This document shows, in pieces, positions 29,241 to 37,205 of a stretch of 64,000 nucleotides of DNA. The notes below the pieces were generated by a model. It was not told where the DNA came from. It did not search any database and saw only the letters and a list, made by a program, of their open reading frames with translations. Source of the DNA: Chlorobaculum sp. 24CR (GTDB lineage Bacteria > Bacteroidota > Chlorobiia > Chlorobiales > Chlorobiaceae); assembly GCF_004118635.1 (NCBI RefSeq), contig NZ_SDGU01000009.1:1-64000 (forward strand), in the 5' to 3' direction. The position numbers were made by a program, and so were the translations under genes. Numbering within the stretch: the stretch's first letter is position 1; every line of letters begins with the position of its first letter.

Positions 29241-29450
29241 ATGAAAAGCTACACGGCTGTTATTGAGCGTTGTCCTGACACAGGACTCTATGTCGGCTTT
29301 ATCCCCGGATTTCCGGGAGCGCATTCACAGGCGGAAAGTCTCGATGAATTAAATCAGAATCTTCGGGAAGTACTAGAAATGCTGCTCGAAGACGGCGAGC
29401 CACCGCTGGAATCAGAATTCATCGGCACCCAAAACGTCATCGTGGCGTAA
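29241..29450 (+). CDS. hicB: HicB family antitoxin (second locus)
   Basis: This 69-residue antitoxin has MKSYTAVIERCPDTGLYVGF, then PGAHSQAESLDELNQNLREV, the HicB core. It differs strongly in sequence from the HicB at 19.8 kb, so the two loci are unlikely to be recent copies of each other. The toxin gene follows after four bases. The pair lies between two ~100-bp direct repeats, which suggests it arrived as a unit beside mutS2. Confidence 0.9.
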   Translation: MKSYTAVIERCPDTGLYVGFIPGFPGAHSQAESLDELNQNLREVLEMLLEDGEPPLESEFIGTQNVIVA

Positions 29451-29454
29451 CAAG

Positions 29455-29682
29455 ATGGGACAATTGCCTGTTCTCAAACCCCGTGAGGTTGTCGCACTGC
29501 TTGAGACGCTTGGATTTGTCGAAGTTCGGCAACGCGGCTCGCACAAGCAGTTTCGCCACCCGGATGGCCGGTGTACCACGGTTCCATTTCATGCGGGTCG
29601 CGACATATCGCCGATCCTGCTTCGCCAAATCGCTAAAGATATAGGTTTAACGGTTGAGGAGCTGCTTAACCCCAAAGCCTGA
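29455..29682 (+). CDS. hicA: HicA family mRNA interferase toxin (second locus)
   Basis: This 75-residue HicA has MGQLPVLKPREVVALLETLG, the catalytic block RQRGSHKQFRHPDG, and a longer C-terminus (ISPILLRQIAKDIGLTVEEL) than the 20.0-kb copy. The catalytic His is present, so the toxin looks active. Together with hicB it forms a complete module. Confidence 0.9.
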   Translation: MGQLPVLKPREVVALLETLGFVEVRQRGSHKQFRHPDGRCTTVPFHAGRDISPILLRQIAKDIGLTVEELLNPKA

Positions 29683-29685
29683 AAT

Positions 29686-29788
29686 CTATGTTCACCATAA
29701 CACGGTTTCACTTCGTTCACACGACCGCCGCCGAGATCAGAGATAATCTCGAAAAAGGGTGAGGGCGAAGGATTTTGTTTGGGGATGG
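29686..29788. repeat. Direct repeat flanking hicBA, right copy
   Basis: Second copy of the 28937-29038 repeat, with the matching segments TTCACCATAACACGGTTTCA, CCGCCGCCGAGAT and GGCGAAGGATTTTGTT. It has no mutS2 coding sequence beyond the start region. Confidence 0.85.
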
Positions 29789-29955
29789 ATGGAGGGGTCG
29801 GATGGTTTTGGCGATCAAAAAAATCTGAGATTTGTGGTGTCTGATTGAAAGAAGCCTATGGGGATTATCTGATAAAATATTACCTTGGTTTATAGTAAAA
29901 AATCCGCGTCTTATGCGGATCAATTTATTTCATTTTATGCATAATAGGGGAAGAA

Positions 29956-30423
29956 ATGTCTGATTCAAAATTTGATATCTACGAAGGAAACTATCTAATT
30001 GGGTTCGGTAGGCCGACAGTCATCGTGAGCGCAAATCAAGTCGGAAACACAACACTCTATAGCGAGTATTTTGTATTCATTGAAGGAGAAAATAACTTAT
30101 TCTGGGGTGGGCAAATTTCAATCGAAACAAATGGCACTTCCGAACATCTAATGAAACCAGAAGATGAGGCATTGCTTCAAGCGGAGGCATCTATTTCGTT
30201 GGAGCAAGCGAAACTTTTCGAGAAAAAAAACATTGAACTGTGGGTACGAGATCAAGTCATTTTGAATAAAAAAGAAAACATTATTATTGGAAGGCTATGG
30301 ATGTCTGGAAAGTTTACAGATCAACTTAGGCGCGTAAAAGAAAAATCAAAATGTGAACCGCTTAAAGCTTATATTTCGCTTCTTGATAACACGAAATTTT
30401 ATCAATATAGTGAATTCGAATAA
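29956..30423 (+). CDS. Hypothetical protein, AT-rich gene
   Basis: I do not recognise this 155-residue soluble protein. It is predicted alternating beta in the first half (YLIGFGRPTVIVSANQVGN, YSEYFVFIEGENNLFWGG) and helical in the middle (EDEALLQAEASISLEQAKLF). It has no signal peptide or membrane span. AGGGGAAGAA lies just before the ATG at 29956 and is a good ribosome site. Codon and base use are much more AT-rich than in the housekeeping genes, which suggests recent acquisition. It sits in the toxin-antitoxin-rich accessory segment. Confidence 0.65.
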   Translation: MSDSKFDIYEGNYLIGFGRPTVIVSANQVGNTTLYSEYFVFIEGENNLFWGGQISIETNGTSEHLMKPEDEALLQAEASISLEQAKLFEKKNIELWVRDQVILNKKENIIIGRLWMSGKFTDQLRRVKEKSKCEPLKAYISLLDNTKFYQYSEFE

Positions 30424-30593
30424 TCGCATTACAAGGTATATTTACTCGGGCGGAAAATGCGCTGTACTCTTCGTTTCTCGCTATGCAGCTTTCGGCAACC
30501 GGTGATTTGCTGCGCTCGGCGTTGAGAAAAAAAGTATTTTATCAACTTGCTTTCCGGGTATCCCCTTATAAATAGGTTAAAAAGAGAAATACT

Positions 30594-30893
30594 ATGTCAA
30601 ACGCAATAACAAACTTTAAAACGTGGTTTGATTCCATTGGAGACCTTGAGTACGACGATGTCCACTCATTACACGTCGCAGTTTCCGACGAATCCTCTTG
30701 CGGAATCTTCGATGTCAGCAAAAAGAACAACAGTATTTTCATTTCGCTTCCGACATGCGATGAAATACTTAGAATAGCGAGCCCTGATGCGAAAAAATAT
30801 TTCCTTTCCGCACTTATGCAACGCTTCTGTGAAGGCAATATGAGCATAGAACTGTGGTATATGGAAAAAAAAGAATTGGCGAAGAAGGACTAA
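30594..30893 (+). CDS. Hypothetical protein, AT-rich gene
   Basis: This 99-residue acidic protein has no recognised family. It opens MSNAITNFKTWFDSIGDLEY and carries two Cys in SCGIF and PTCDE contexts. The ATG at 30594 follows AAAAAGAGAAATACT, a fair ribosome site. Its low GC, like the gene before it, sets it apart from the flanking chromosome. The two may have arrived together. An 18-bp inverted repeat follows 15 bases after the stop. Confidence 0.6.
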   Translation: MSNAITNFKTWFDSIGDLEYDDVHSLHVAVSDESSCGIFDVSKKNNSIFISLPTCDEILRIASPDAKKYFLSALMQRFCEGNMSIELWYMEKKELAKKD

Positions 30894-30907
30894 GCACTTA
30901 ACAATCG

Positions 30908-30964
30908 AGTGATCCTTTTATCAAGCCGTTGCTTCAAAAAAGGCTACTTGATAAAAGGATCACT
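30908..30964. repeat. 18-bp perfect inverted repeat with 21-base loop
   Basis: AGTGATCCTTTTATCAAG (30908-30925) pairs perfectly with CTTGATAAAAGGATCACT (30947-30964), and AGCC/GGCT can extend pairing into the loop. No T run follows, so it is not a classic terminator. It could be a cruciform, a protein site or the remnant of a mobile-element end. Confidence 0.75.
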
Positions 30965-31045
30965 TGGAAAGTTATTATTTGCACAAATGATCGCGGCGAA
31001 AAAAAATCAAACTCTTAACACTTCGCAGCATTTGCTCATCCAAGA

Positions 31046-31231
31046 TCATCTCTTTCTCCCCAACTTCCTCATAAACAGCGCCACATCCGCCTTTTCAACT
31101 TCACTTCTCGCCACACCGTAAACCATTTCGACGAGATCGTCTTCCGGCGCTTTGAAATCGTAGCCGTTCAACGCGAGAAAAACGATGGCCGACACTGCGC
31201 CATGGGAACGCCATGCTCCAGCTTGGCACAT
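31046..31231 (-). pseudogene. C-terminal fragment of a Doc (death-on-curing) toxin
   Basis: Of the 61 codons, residues from about 12 on (AVSAIVFLALNGYDF, then VEMVYGVARSEVEKADVALF) match the C-terminal part of Doc toxins. In intact Doc this region directly follows the Fic motif HPFxDGNKR, which is absent here. The first codons (MCQAGAWRSHG) come from unrelated repeat-like sequence. The fragment cannot be catalytically active. Confidence 0.7.
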
Positions 31232-31244
31232 GAAGCCGAAGGCT

Positions 31245-31403
31245 TCACATCTTGATCGACGTCACGAACCGGAAGCGGTTCCCCTCCTGGCTTTCGACCC
31301 GGATCGGGTTCTCCACCACCCGGATGCACCACTCCTTTTTAAGATATGGCCTCTTTCGTAAAACCTCATGCTCAAAATATGGCGTGTACTTGTATCTCGT
31401 CAT
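31245..31403 (-). pseudogene. Truncated toxin-like protein
   Basis: The frame reads MTRYKYTPYFEHEVLRKRPY followed by WCIRVVENPIRVESQEGNRFRF, then stops after VTSIKM. I recall a family of ~75-90-residue proteins of this type that sit beside small antitoxin-like genes; here the C-terminal third is missing. The break lies close to the Doc fragment. The family is described from memory, without a firm name. Confidence 0.45.
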
Positions 31404-31423
31404 CTTCAGCACTCTCGTATTTT

Positions 31424-31585
31424 TCAATGTACGCAATCAACGATATTTTCATCAACAAGCGAGGCATCAATCCACTCTTGCTCCTCTTCACTCAAAGCCT
31501 GTCCTGTTCCATCACCTTTCTCATACTGTTCTTTCCAACTTTCTCTTGGAGCTTTTATTGGAGCAATAAATAATCTTTCATCCAT
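31424..31585 (-). CDS. Small acidic protein, possible antitoxin partner
   Basis: This ~53-residue acidic protein (MDERLFIAPIKAPRESWKEQ, rich in Glu/Asp) lies 20 bases upstream of the truncated toxin-like frame and four bases after the HepT stop, all on one strand. Its PRESW-x-E pattern resembles the C-terminal, toxin-binding tails of MazE-like antitoxins, but it has no DNA-binding domain. A longer frame starts at 31633 inside hepT. Confidence 0.4.
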   Translation of the reverse strand: MDERLFIAPIKAPRESWKEQYEKGDGTGQALSEEEQEWIDASLVDENIVDCVH

Positions 31586-31589
31586 AGAT

Positions 31590-31814
31590 TTACTCCCCCT
31601 CTCCTGAAGAAACCCACTGGTCAACAACATCAATCATACCGGGTAAATCCTCATGAACTGTGTTCCAAACTTGTTCGAGATCAATGCCGAAATAGTCATG
31701 AACAAGTCGATGACGCATTCCAACAATTTCTCGCCAAGGCAATACGGAATGCTCCAGACTAAATTCCTCTGACAGTTTCGAGGTGGCTTCACCAACCACC
31801 CGATCACGCCGCAT
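31590..31814 (-). pseudogene. hepT: HepT-like toxin with an internal deletion
   Basis: This 74-residue frame begins MRRDRV, a normal HepT start, then jumps to VGEATSKLSEEF and continues with WREIVGMRHRLVHDYFGIDL, which contains the R-x4-H-x-Y catalytic motif. Full HepT proteins are about 110 residues, so roughly 35-40 residues covering helices between the start and the VIGEA region are missing in frame. It overlaps mntA by 11 bases, the usual arrangement. It is probably inactive or badly folded, although the active-site motif is kept. Confidence 0.65.
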
Positions 31815-32118
31815 AGATCACCTCCGCGCTATCCAGAATCAATTTGCGCCTCAGTTCATTTCGGCTGTGTTCCACGGCATTGCGGGTAACCAGATCGACT
31901 GGCCGACCGAGAATTTCAGATAATTCGTCCTGCATCCGCACCAGATCGAACAACCCGTGCCCCGCGTCTGGCGCGAACCGAACCAGCACGTCAACATCGC
32001 TTTGCGGCGTGAAGTCGTCGCGCAACACGGAGCCGAACAGAGCCAATTCCGTGATTTTCCAACGGTGGCAGAATTGCTCCATTGTTTCTTGGGGAATGTC
32101 GATCCTGGCGCTCATCAC
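31804..32118 (-). CDS. mntA: MntA-type minimal nucleotidyltransferase antitoxin
   Basis: This 104-residue protein has the motif GSVLRDDFTPQSDVDVLVRF, i.e. G-S-x(10)-D-x-D of minimal nucleotidyltransferases, and a normal family ending (SAEVIYAA). In characterised MntA/HepT pairs MntA AMPylates the HepT Tyr and silences it. It looks intact, whereas its partner HepT has lost an internal segment. A second Met at 32115 may be the start. Confidence 0.85.
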   Translation of the reverse strand: MMSARIDIPQETMEQFCHRWKITELALFGSVLRDDFTPQSDVDVLVRFAPDAGHGLFDLVRMQDELSEILGRPVDLVTRNAVEHSRNELRRKLILDSAEVIYAA

Positions 32119-32195
32119 CCTTCTCCATTACAATTGATCCTGAAACATCAAAAAAAATAACGAAAAAGAGTCGGGACTCCCTCACCAAAACCAAA

Positions 32196-32274
32196 AAAGG
32201 ACAGCAAGGACATCAGGGACAATAATGTGATAAATTGTCCCTTTTGTCTCTGCTGTCCTTTAAGTCCTTTTATT
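32196..32274 (-). terminator. Terminator of purH built from GTCCTT repeats
   Basis: Segments AAAGGACAGCA and GGGACAAT on one side pair with ATTGTCCC and TGCTGTCCTTT on the other. On the minus strand TTTTTT follows. It is made of the same GTCC-rich repeat words seen near 1091-1121 and 37172-37205. Confidence 0.7.
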
Positions 32275-32280
32275 CTACCG

Positions 32281-33858
32281 TCAGTGCTTGAAGTGGCGCA
32301 TTCCGGTGAAGACCATCGCCAGGTTGTTGGCGTCGGCGGCTTCGATGACTTCGTTGTCGCGGATCGAGCCTCCCGGCTGAATCACCGCAGTCACTCCGGC
32401 TTCGGCGGCGGCGAGCAGGCCGTCGGCGAAGGGGAAGAAGGCGTCCGAGGCGACGACCGAACCCTTCAGATCAAGGCCGACTTCCGAGGCTTTCCAGCGG
32501 GCGATCTTCGAGGAATCGACGCGCGACATCTGGCCTGCGCCGACGCCGAAAGTCTGGCGGTTCTTGACATAGAGAATCGTGTTGGACTTGATGTGCCGGC
32601 AAATCTTCCAGGCGAACATCAGGTCGGCCAGCTCCTCCCCGGTCGGCTGGCGTTTGGTGACCACCTTCAGCTCTTCGGGCGTGACCATCTTGCTGTCGCG
32701 CTCCTGCACCAGCATTCCGAACGGCGTGGACTTGAACTCCCAGCCAGCTTTCGGCAGCGCCTTTTTCTGGAGCACCAGGCGGCGATCCTTCTTCTTCATG
32801 AGCAGGTCGAGCACCCCCTCCTCGAAGGCCGGAGCAATGAGGATTTCGGTGAAAATTTCGTTAACCGCTTTGGCCGTCTCCATGTCGAGCGGGCGGTTGA
32901 AGGCGATGATGCCGCCAAACGGGGCCTGCGTATCGGTCGAGAAGGCTTTGCGCCAGGCCTCGCAGAGCGTCGGGGCCTGCGCGACGCCGCACGGGTTGGT
33001 GTGCTTGACGATCACCACCGACGGCTCCTCGCCACGGAACTCCTCGATGATGCCCGCCGCGGCGGCGATGTCGAGCATATTGTTGTACGACAACTCTTTA
33101 CCGTGCAGCTTCTCGAAAATCGCGCCAAACGAGCGCACACCGTTGCCGTCGTCCATCTTGTAAAGTCCGGCGCTCTGGTGCGGATTCTCGCCGTAGCGCA
33201 TCCCCAGCTCCTTTTCGAGCCGAACGGTCATCGTGTCGCCAGCGGATTCGATTCCGGCAGCTTTGGCCATGTAGGCCGCGATGGCCGTGTCGTAGCGCGA
33301 GGTGAGCGCATAGACTTTGGCCGCGAGCTTCAGGCGGGTCGCCCGCGTGGTCGCGCCGCCGTTCGCGCGCATTTCGTCAAGCACGGTGGCGTAGTCGGCG
33401 GCATCGGTGATCACCGTGACCGACTCGTTGTTCTTGGCTGCGCTGCGCAGCATCGACGGGCCGCCAATGTCGATATTCTCGATCGCCTCCTCGAAGCTCA
33501 CGTCCGCCCTGGCAATCGTCGCCTCGAAGGGGTAGAGGTTCACCGCCACCAGGTCGATGAATTCGATGCCGTTCTCCCGCGCCGCCTGCTGGTGCCCAGG
33601 GTTCTCGCGCACGGCAAGCAGACCGCCGTGGATTTTCGGATGAAGCGTCTTGACCCTGCCGTCCATGATCTCCGGAAAACCGGTGATGTTCGAGATGGAT
33701 TGCGCAGCGACACCGGCCTGTTGAAGCGATTTCAGCGTACCGCCGGTGGAGAAGATTTCGACACCCATCGACGCCAGTTCACGGCAGAAATCGACGATGC
33801 CGGTTTTGTCGGAAACGGAGACGAGCGCCCGTTTGATGACAGGATCAGGCATGAGCAA
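32281..33858 (-). CDS. purH: Bifunctional AICAR transformylase/IMP cyclohydrolase
   Basis: PurH performs the last two steps of IMP synthesis. The 525-residue protein has the N-terminal cyclohydrolase domain ([42 protein letters not shown]) and the C-terminal transformylase domain ([47 protein letters not shown]). The length is typical. It is transcribed away from purN, with about 150 bases between the starts, so a shared regulatory region is possible. Confidence 0.97.
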   Translation of the reverse strand: MLMPDPVIKRALVSVSDKTGIVDFCRELASMGVEIFSTGGTLKSLQQAGVAAQSISNITGFPEIMDGRVKTLHPKIHGGLLAVRENPGHQQAARENGIEFIDLVAVNLYPFEATIARADVSFEEAIENIDIGGPSMLRSAAKNNESVTVITDAADYATVLDEMRANGGATTRATRLKLAAKVYALTSRYDTAIAAYMAKAAGIESAGDTMTVRLEKELGMRYGENPHQSAGLYKMDDGNGVRSFGAIFEKLHGKELSYNNMLDIAAAAGIIEEFRGEEPSVVIVKHTNPCGVAQAPTLCEAWRKAFSTDTQAPFGGIIAFNRPLDMETAKAVNEIFTEILIAPAFEEGVLDLLMKKKDRRLVLQKKALPKAGWEFKSTPFGMLVQERDSKMVTPEELKVVTKRQPTGEELADLMFAWKICRHIKSNTILYVKNRQTFGVGAGQMSRVDSSKIARWKASEVGLDLKGSVVASDAFFPFADGLLAAAEAGVTAVIQPGGSIRDNEVIEAADANNLAMVFTGMRHFKH

Positions 33859-34008
33859 AGAGTTGAATTTTCGTAACGAAGCTTTTCGGGAAGCGTGAAT
33901 TTACAAAAATCCGCGAGATAAATTTCCGCCCCCGGTTTCCGGCTTGAAAAACGTTGAGCGCAGGTGCATATTAGAGGAACTTCACGAAATCCTTTGTACG
34001 CGATCTGT

Positions 34009-34608
34009 ATGAGTGACAACAAAAAACGACTGGCGGTCTTCTGTTCGGGAACGGGCTCGAACTTCAGGGCGCTGTTCCACGCCATCATCGAGCGCGAGCT
34101 GCCCGCCGAAATCGTGCTGTGTCTGTCGAACCGCTCGCAGTGCGGCGCGGTGGATTTCGCCAGAGAGTACGGCATCGAAACAATGCTCCTCTCCGAAAAG
34201 CAGTTCAAGACGCAAGGCGATTTCGCCCGCGCGATGCTTCGTGCGCTCCGGGAGCACCGGATCGACCTGATCCTCTTGGCCGGTTACTTGCGCAAGATTC
34301 CGGACGAAGTGATCGCCGCCTACCCGGACAAGATCGTGAACATCCATCCCTCGCTGCTCCCGCAGTTCGGCGGCCACGGCATGTACGGAATGCGCGTGCA
34401 CGAAGCGGTGATCGCGTCTGGCGAGAACCGGAGCGGCGCGACGGTGCACTTCGTCAACGAGGAGTACGACAAGGGGCGCATCATCATGCAGAACCACGTG
34501 CCGGTGCTGGCGGGCGACACGCCCGAAACGCTGGCCGAGCGGGTGCTGCGCTGCGAACACCGCCTCTACTCCGACGCGCTCGAAAAACTGCTCACCGGAG
34601 AGTCATGA
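34009..34608 (+). CDS. purN: Phosphoribosylglycinamide formyltransferase PurN
   Basis: PurN adds the first formyl group in purine synthesis using 10-formyltetrahydrofolate. The ~199-residue protein has LAVFCSGTGSNFRALFHAI, the block LILLAGYLRKIPDEVIAAYP, and the catalytic HPSLLPQFGGHGMYG with GATVHFVNEEYDKG. I chose the ATG at 34009 (MSDNKKRLAVF), the normal family N-terminus; the open frame begins earlier at 33964. The stop overlaps the queE start by four bases, so the genes are coupled. Confidence 0.95.
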   Translation: MSDNKKRLAVFCSGTGSNFRALFHAIIERELPAEIVLCLSNRSQCGAVDFAREYGIETMLLSEKQFKTQGDFARAMLRALREHRIDLILLAGYLRKIPDEVIAAYPDKIVNIHPSLLPQFGGHGMYGMRVHEAVIASGENRSGATVHFVNEEYDKGRIIMQNHVPVLAGDTPETLAERVLRCEHRLYSDALEKLLTGES

Positions 34609-35267
34609 GCACGGAAACGACCCTCCGCGTCAGCGAGATTTTCCATTCGATCCAGGGCGAGTCGTCGCGGGTTGGCTGGCCGTGCGCCTTCGTGCGCCTT
34701 GCCGGATGCGGCCACGGTTGCCGCTACTGCGACACGGCCTACGCCGAGGAGGCGGGCACGGCGATGACGGTCGAACAGATCGTGCGCCGCGTGCTCGCGT
34801 TCGACGCGCCGTGCGTCGAAGTGACCGGCGGCGAGCCGCTGCTCCAGCCCGGCGCGTTCGAGCTGCTCGCCGAACTCTGCGACCGGCATCCGGTGGTGCT
34901 GCTCGAAACCGGCGGCTTTCTGCCGGTCGAGCGCGTCGATCCGCGCGTTCACGCGATCATCGACATCAAAGCGCCGTCGTCGGGAGTCGCGGCAGAGAAT
35001 TGCGCCACGAACTTCGCCCTCGCCCTCGACACGCCGGAACGCTTCGAGTTCAAGATCGTCGTGGCCTCGCGCGAGGATTACGAGTGGGCGAAATCGTACA
35101 TCGCCGGGCACGGCCTTCCCGGCAAGTGCTCGATCATCTTCGGCCCGGTCTTCGGCCATCTCGAACCGCGCCTGCTCGCCGAGTGGATTCTGCGCGACCG
35201 GCTCCCCGTGCGGATGCAGCTCCAGTTTCACAAGTACATCTGGCAACCCGACGCGCGAGGGGTGTAA
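34605..35267 (+). CDS. queE: 7-carboxy-7-deazaguanine synthase QueE
   Basis: QueE is the radical SAM enzyme that makes the 7-deazaguanine ring for queuosine. The ~220-residue protein has FHSIQGESSRVGWPCAFVRL and the cluster motif CGHGCRYC (C-x3-C-x2-C), then EVTGGEPLLQPG. The ATG at 34605 overlaps the purN stop (ATGA). A longer frame upstream to 34119 lies within purN and is not used. queG, the last enzyme of the pathway, is at the start of the window. Confidence 0.94.
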   Translation: MSTETTLRVSEIFHSIQGESSRVGWPCAFVRLAGCGHGCRYCDTAYAEEAGTAMTVEQIVRRVLAFDAPCVEVTGGEPLLQPGAFELLAELCDRHPVVLLETGGFLPVERVDPRVHAIIDIKAPSSGVAAENCATNFALALDTPERFEFKIVVASREDYEWAKSYIAGHGLPGKCSIIFGPVFGHLEPRLLAEWILRDRLPVRMQLQFHKYIWQPDARGV

Positions 35268-36254
35268 GTGACCAGCCTCTCCGTCATCGTGCCGCTCTAC
35301 AACGAGCGGGAATCGCTGCCAGAGTTCTGCGACAGCCTGTTCGCGGCGCTGGCAAGTTCGGAGTTGACGCGATGCTTCGACGCGCCGTTCAGCTTCGAGG
35401 TGATCATGGTCGATGACGGTTCGACCGATGGCTCCGACTTGCTGATCGGCGAGTTGATGGCCGGGAGACCGGAACTACGCCTCGTCTCGTTCCGCCGAAA
35501 TTACGGCAAAACCGAGGCGCTCTCGGCGGGTTTCCGCGCGGCGTCGGGCGAAGTGGTGGTGACGATCGACGCCGACATGCAGGACGATCCGACGGAGATC
35601 GCGCCGCTCGTGATGAAAATCCGTGAGGGCTTCGACCTCGTGAGCGGATGGAAACAGGAGCGCAACGATCCCGTCAGCAAAACCGTGCCGTCAAAGCTCT
35701 TCAACCTGACGACGCGGCTGTTCAGCGGCATTGCGCTGCACGACTTCAACTGCGGCCTGAAAGCTTATCGTCGCGAGCTGGCCTCGTCGCTCGACCTGCA
35801 CGGCGAGATGCACCGCTACATTCCGGTGCTGGCGCAGTGGAAGGGGTTCCGCGTGACGGAGATTCCCGTCCGGCACCACGCCCGCAAATACGGCGCGAGC
35901 AAATACGGCGTAGCGCGATTTTTTGCCGGGCTGTTCGACTTCCTGTCGGTCATGTTCATCACCCGCTACCTGAAACGCCCGATGCACTTTTTCGGCATGA
36001 TGAGCCTCGGCAGCTTTTTCTTCGGCTTCTGCATCAGCCTCTACGTCACCATCGAAAAGTATATGTTCGACAAACCGGCTGGCAACCGCCCGATTCTGTT
36101 CCTCGGTATCCTGCTGATTATCCTCGGTGTGCAGTTCTTCTCGACCGGCCTGGTCGGCGAGCTGCTTTCGACCCGCACGACACGCCAGGGCGGCTGGTCG
36201 ATCCGCCGGACGGAAAACCTCCCGGACGAAATCATCGACAAACTGAGCGACTGA
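35268..36254 (+). CDS. Family 2 glycosyltransferase, membrane-anchored (DPM1/GtrB-like)
   Basis: This 328-residue GT-A enzyme has [24 protein letters not shown], the metal site DADMQDDP and a [11 protein letters not shown] block, followed by two C-terminal membrane helices ([16 protein letters not shown] and [17 protein letters not shown]). This is the layout of polyprenyl-phosphate sugar transferases. It starts with GTG at 35268, directly after the queE stop codon, so it is part of the purN-queE operon. The sugar and lipid are unknown. Confidence 0.9.
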   Translation: MTSLSVIVPLYNERESLPEFCDSLFAALASSELTRCFDAPFSFEVIMVDDGSTDGSDLLIGELMAGRPELRLVSFRRNYGKTEALSAGFRAASGEVVVTIDADMQDDPTEIAPLVMKIREGFDLVSGWKQERNDPVSKTVPSKLFNLTTRLFSGIALHDFNCGLKAYRRELASSLDLHGEMHRYIPVLAQWKGFRVTEIPVRHHARKYGASKYGVARFFAGLFDFLSVMFITRYLKRPMHFFGMMSLGSFFFGFCISLYVTIEKYMFDKPAGNRPILFLGILLIILGVQFFSTGLVGELLSTRTTRQGGWSIRRTENLPDEIIDKLSD

Positions 36255-36318
36255 ACTTCCGGCGGCGGATCGCCGTTACGGTATGCTCGATTCACGAAAA
36301 CCTCCAAACCAGAATAGT

Positions 36319-37164
36319 ATGAAACGGGTCGGCGCCCATGTCAGTATCGCCGGAGGCGTCGAGAACGCCCCGCTGAACGCACAAAAGATCGGCGCGAAAG
36401 CGTTCGCCATGTTCACCCGCAACCAGCGTCAGTGGCACTCCGCGCCGCTTACGGCGGCCTCGATCGAGGCGTTCCGGCAAAATTGCGAGGAGGCGGGATT
36501 CCTGCCCGGCCATATTCTGCCGCACGACAGCTACCTCATCAACCTCGGCGCTCCCGAAGCCGACAAGCTCGAAAAGTCGCGCAAGGCTTTTGTGACCGAA
36601 ATGCAACGCTCGGAAGCGCTTGGACTCTCGATGCTGAACTTCCACCCCGGCAGCCACCTCAATCTGACCGGCGAGGACGACTGCCTCCAGACCATCGCCG
36701 AGTCGGTGAACCGCTCGCTCGACGCCACGGCGGGCGTGACGGCGGTGATCGAAAACACGGCGGGGCAAGGCAGTAATCTCGGCTGGCGCTTCGAGCATCT
36801 GGCGCGAATCATCGAGCTGGTGGAGGACAAATCGCGCGTCGGCGTCTGCCTCGACACCTGCCACCTCTTCGCCAGCGGCTACGATCTGCGCACGTCCGAA
36901 GCATTCGACGCGACGCTCGCGGAGTTCGACCGCGTGGTGGGAATTTCGTATTTGCGGGGGATGCATCTGAACGACGCCAAGCAGAAGCTCGGCAGCAAAG
37001 TTGACCGGCACGAGTGCCTCGGCAAAGGAATGATCGGCATCGAGGCTTTCGCAAGCATCATGCGCCACCCGGCGCTGGAGGAGATTCCACTGATTCTCGA
37101 AACCCCCAACGCCGACGGCTGGGCCGAAGAGATCAAGATGCTCTACAGCCTCGCCAAAGAATAG
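36319..37164 (+). CDS. nfo: Deoxyribonuclease IV (AP endonuclease Nfo)
   Basis: Nfo cuts DNA at abasic sites in base excision repair. The ~281-residue TIM-barrel protein has [83 protein letters not shown] and IPLILETPN, giving the trinuclear zinc ligands. The ATG at 36319 starts the conserved N-terminus; 36283 would add 12 residues. It may be transcribed with the GT2 gene 64 bases upstream. Confidence 0.96.
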   Translation: MKRVGAHVSIAGGVENAPLNAQKIGAKAFAMFTRNQRQWHSAPLTAASIEAFRQNCEEAGFLPGHILPHDSYLINLGAPEADKLEKSRKAFVTEMQRSEALGLSMLNFHPGSHLNLTGEDDCLQTIAESVNRSLDATAGVTAVIENTAGQGSNLGWRFEHLARIIELVEDKSRVGVCLDTCHLFASGYDLRTSEAFDATLAEFDRVVGISYLRGMHLNDAKQKLGSKVDRHECLGKGMIGIEAFASIMRHPALEEIPLILETPNADGWAEEIKMLYSLAKE

Positions 37165-37171
37165 CCTTCAC

Positions 37172-37205
37172 CCTTTCGTCCCTGAAGTCCTTGAAGTCCT
37201 TTTCT
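37172..37205. repeat. GTCCCTGAAGTCCTT dispersed repeat
   Basis: GTCCCTGAAGTCCTTGAAGTCCTTTT matches words near 1091-1121 and in the purH terminator at 32196-32274. It lies between the convergent nfo and ftsX stops. Confidence 0.5.
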
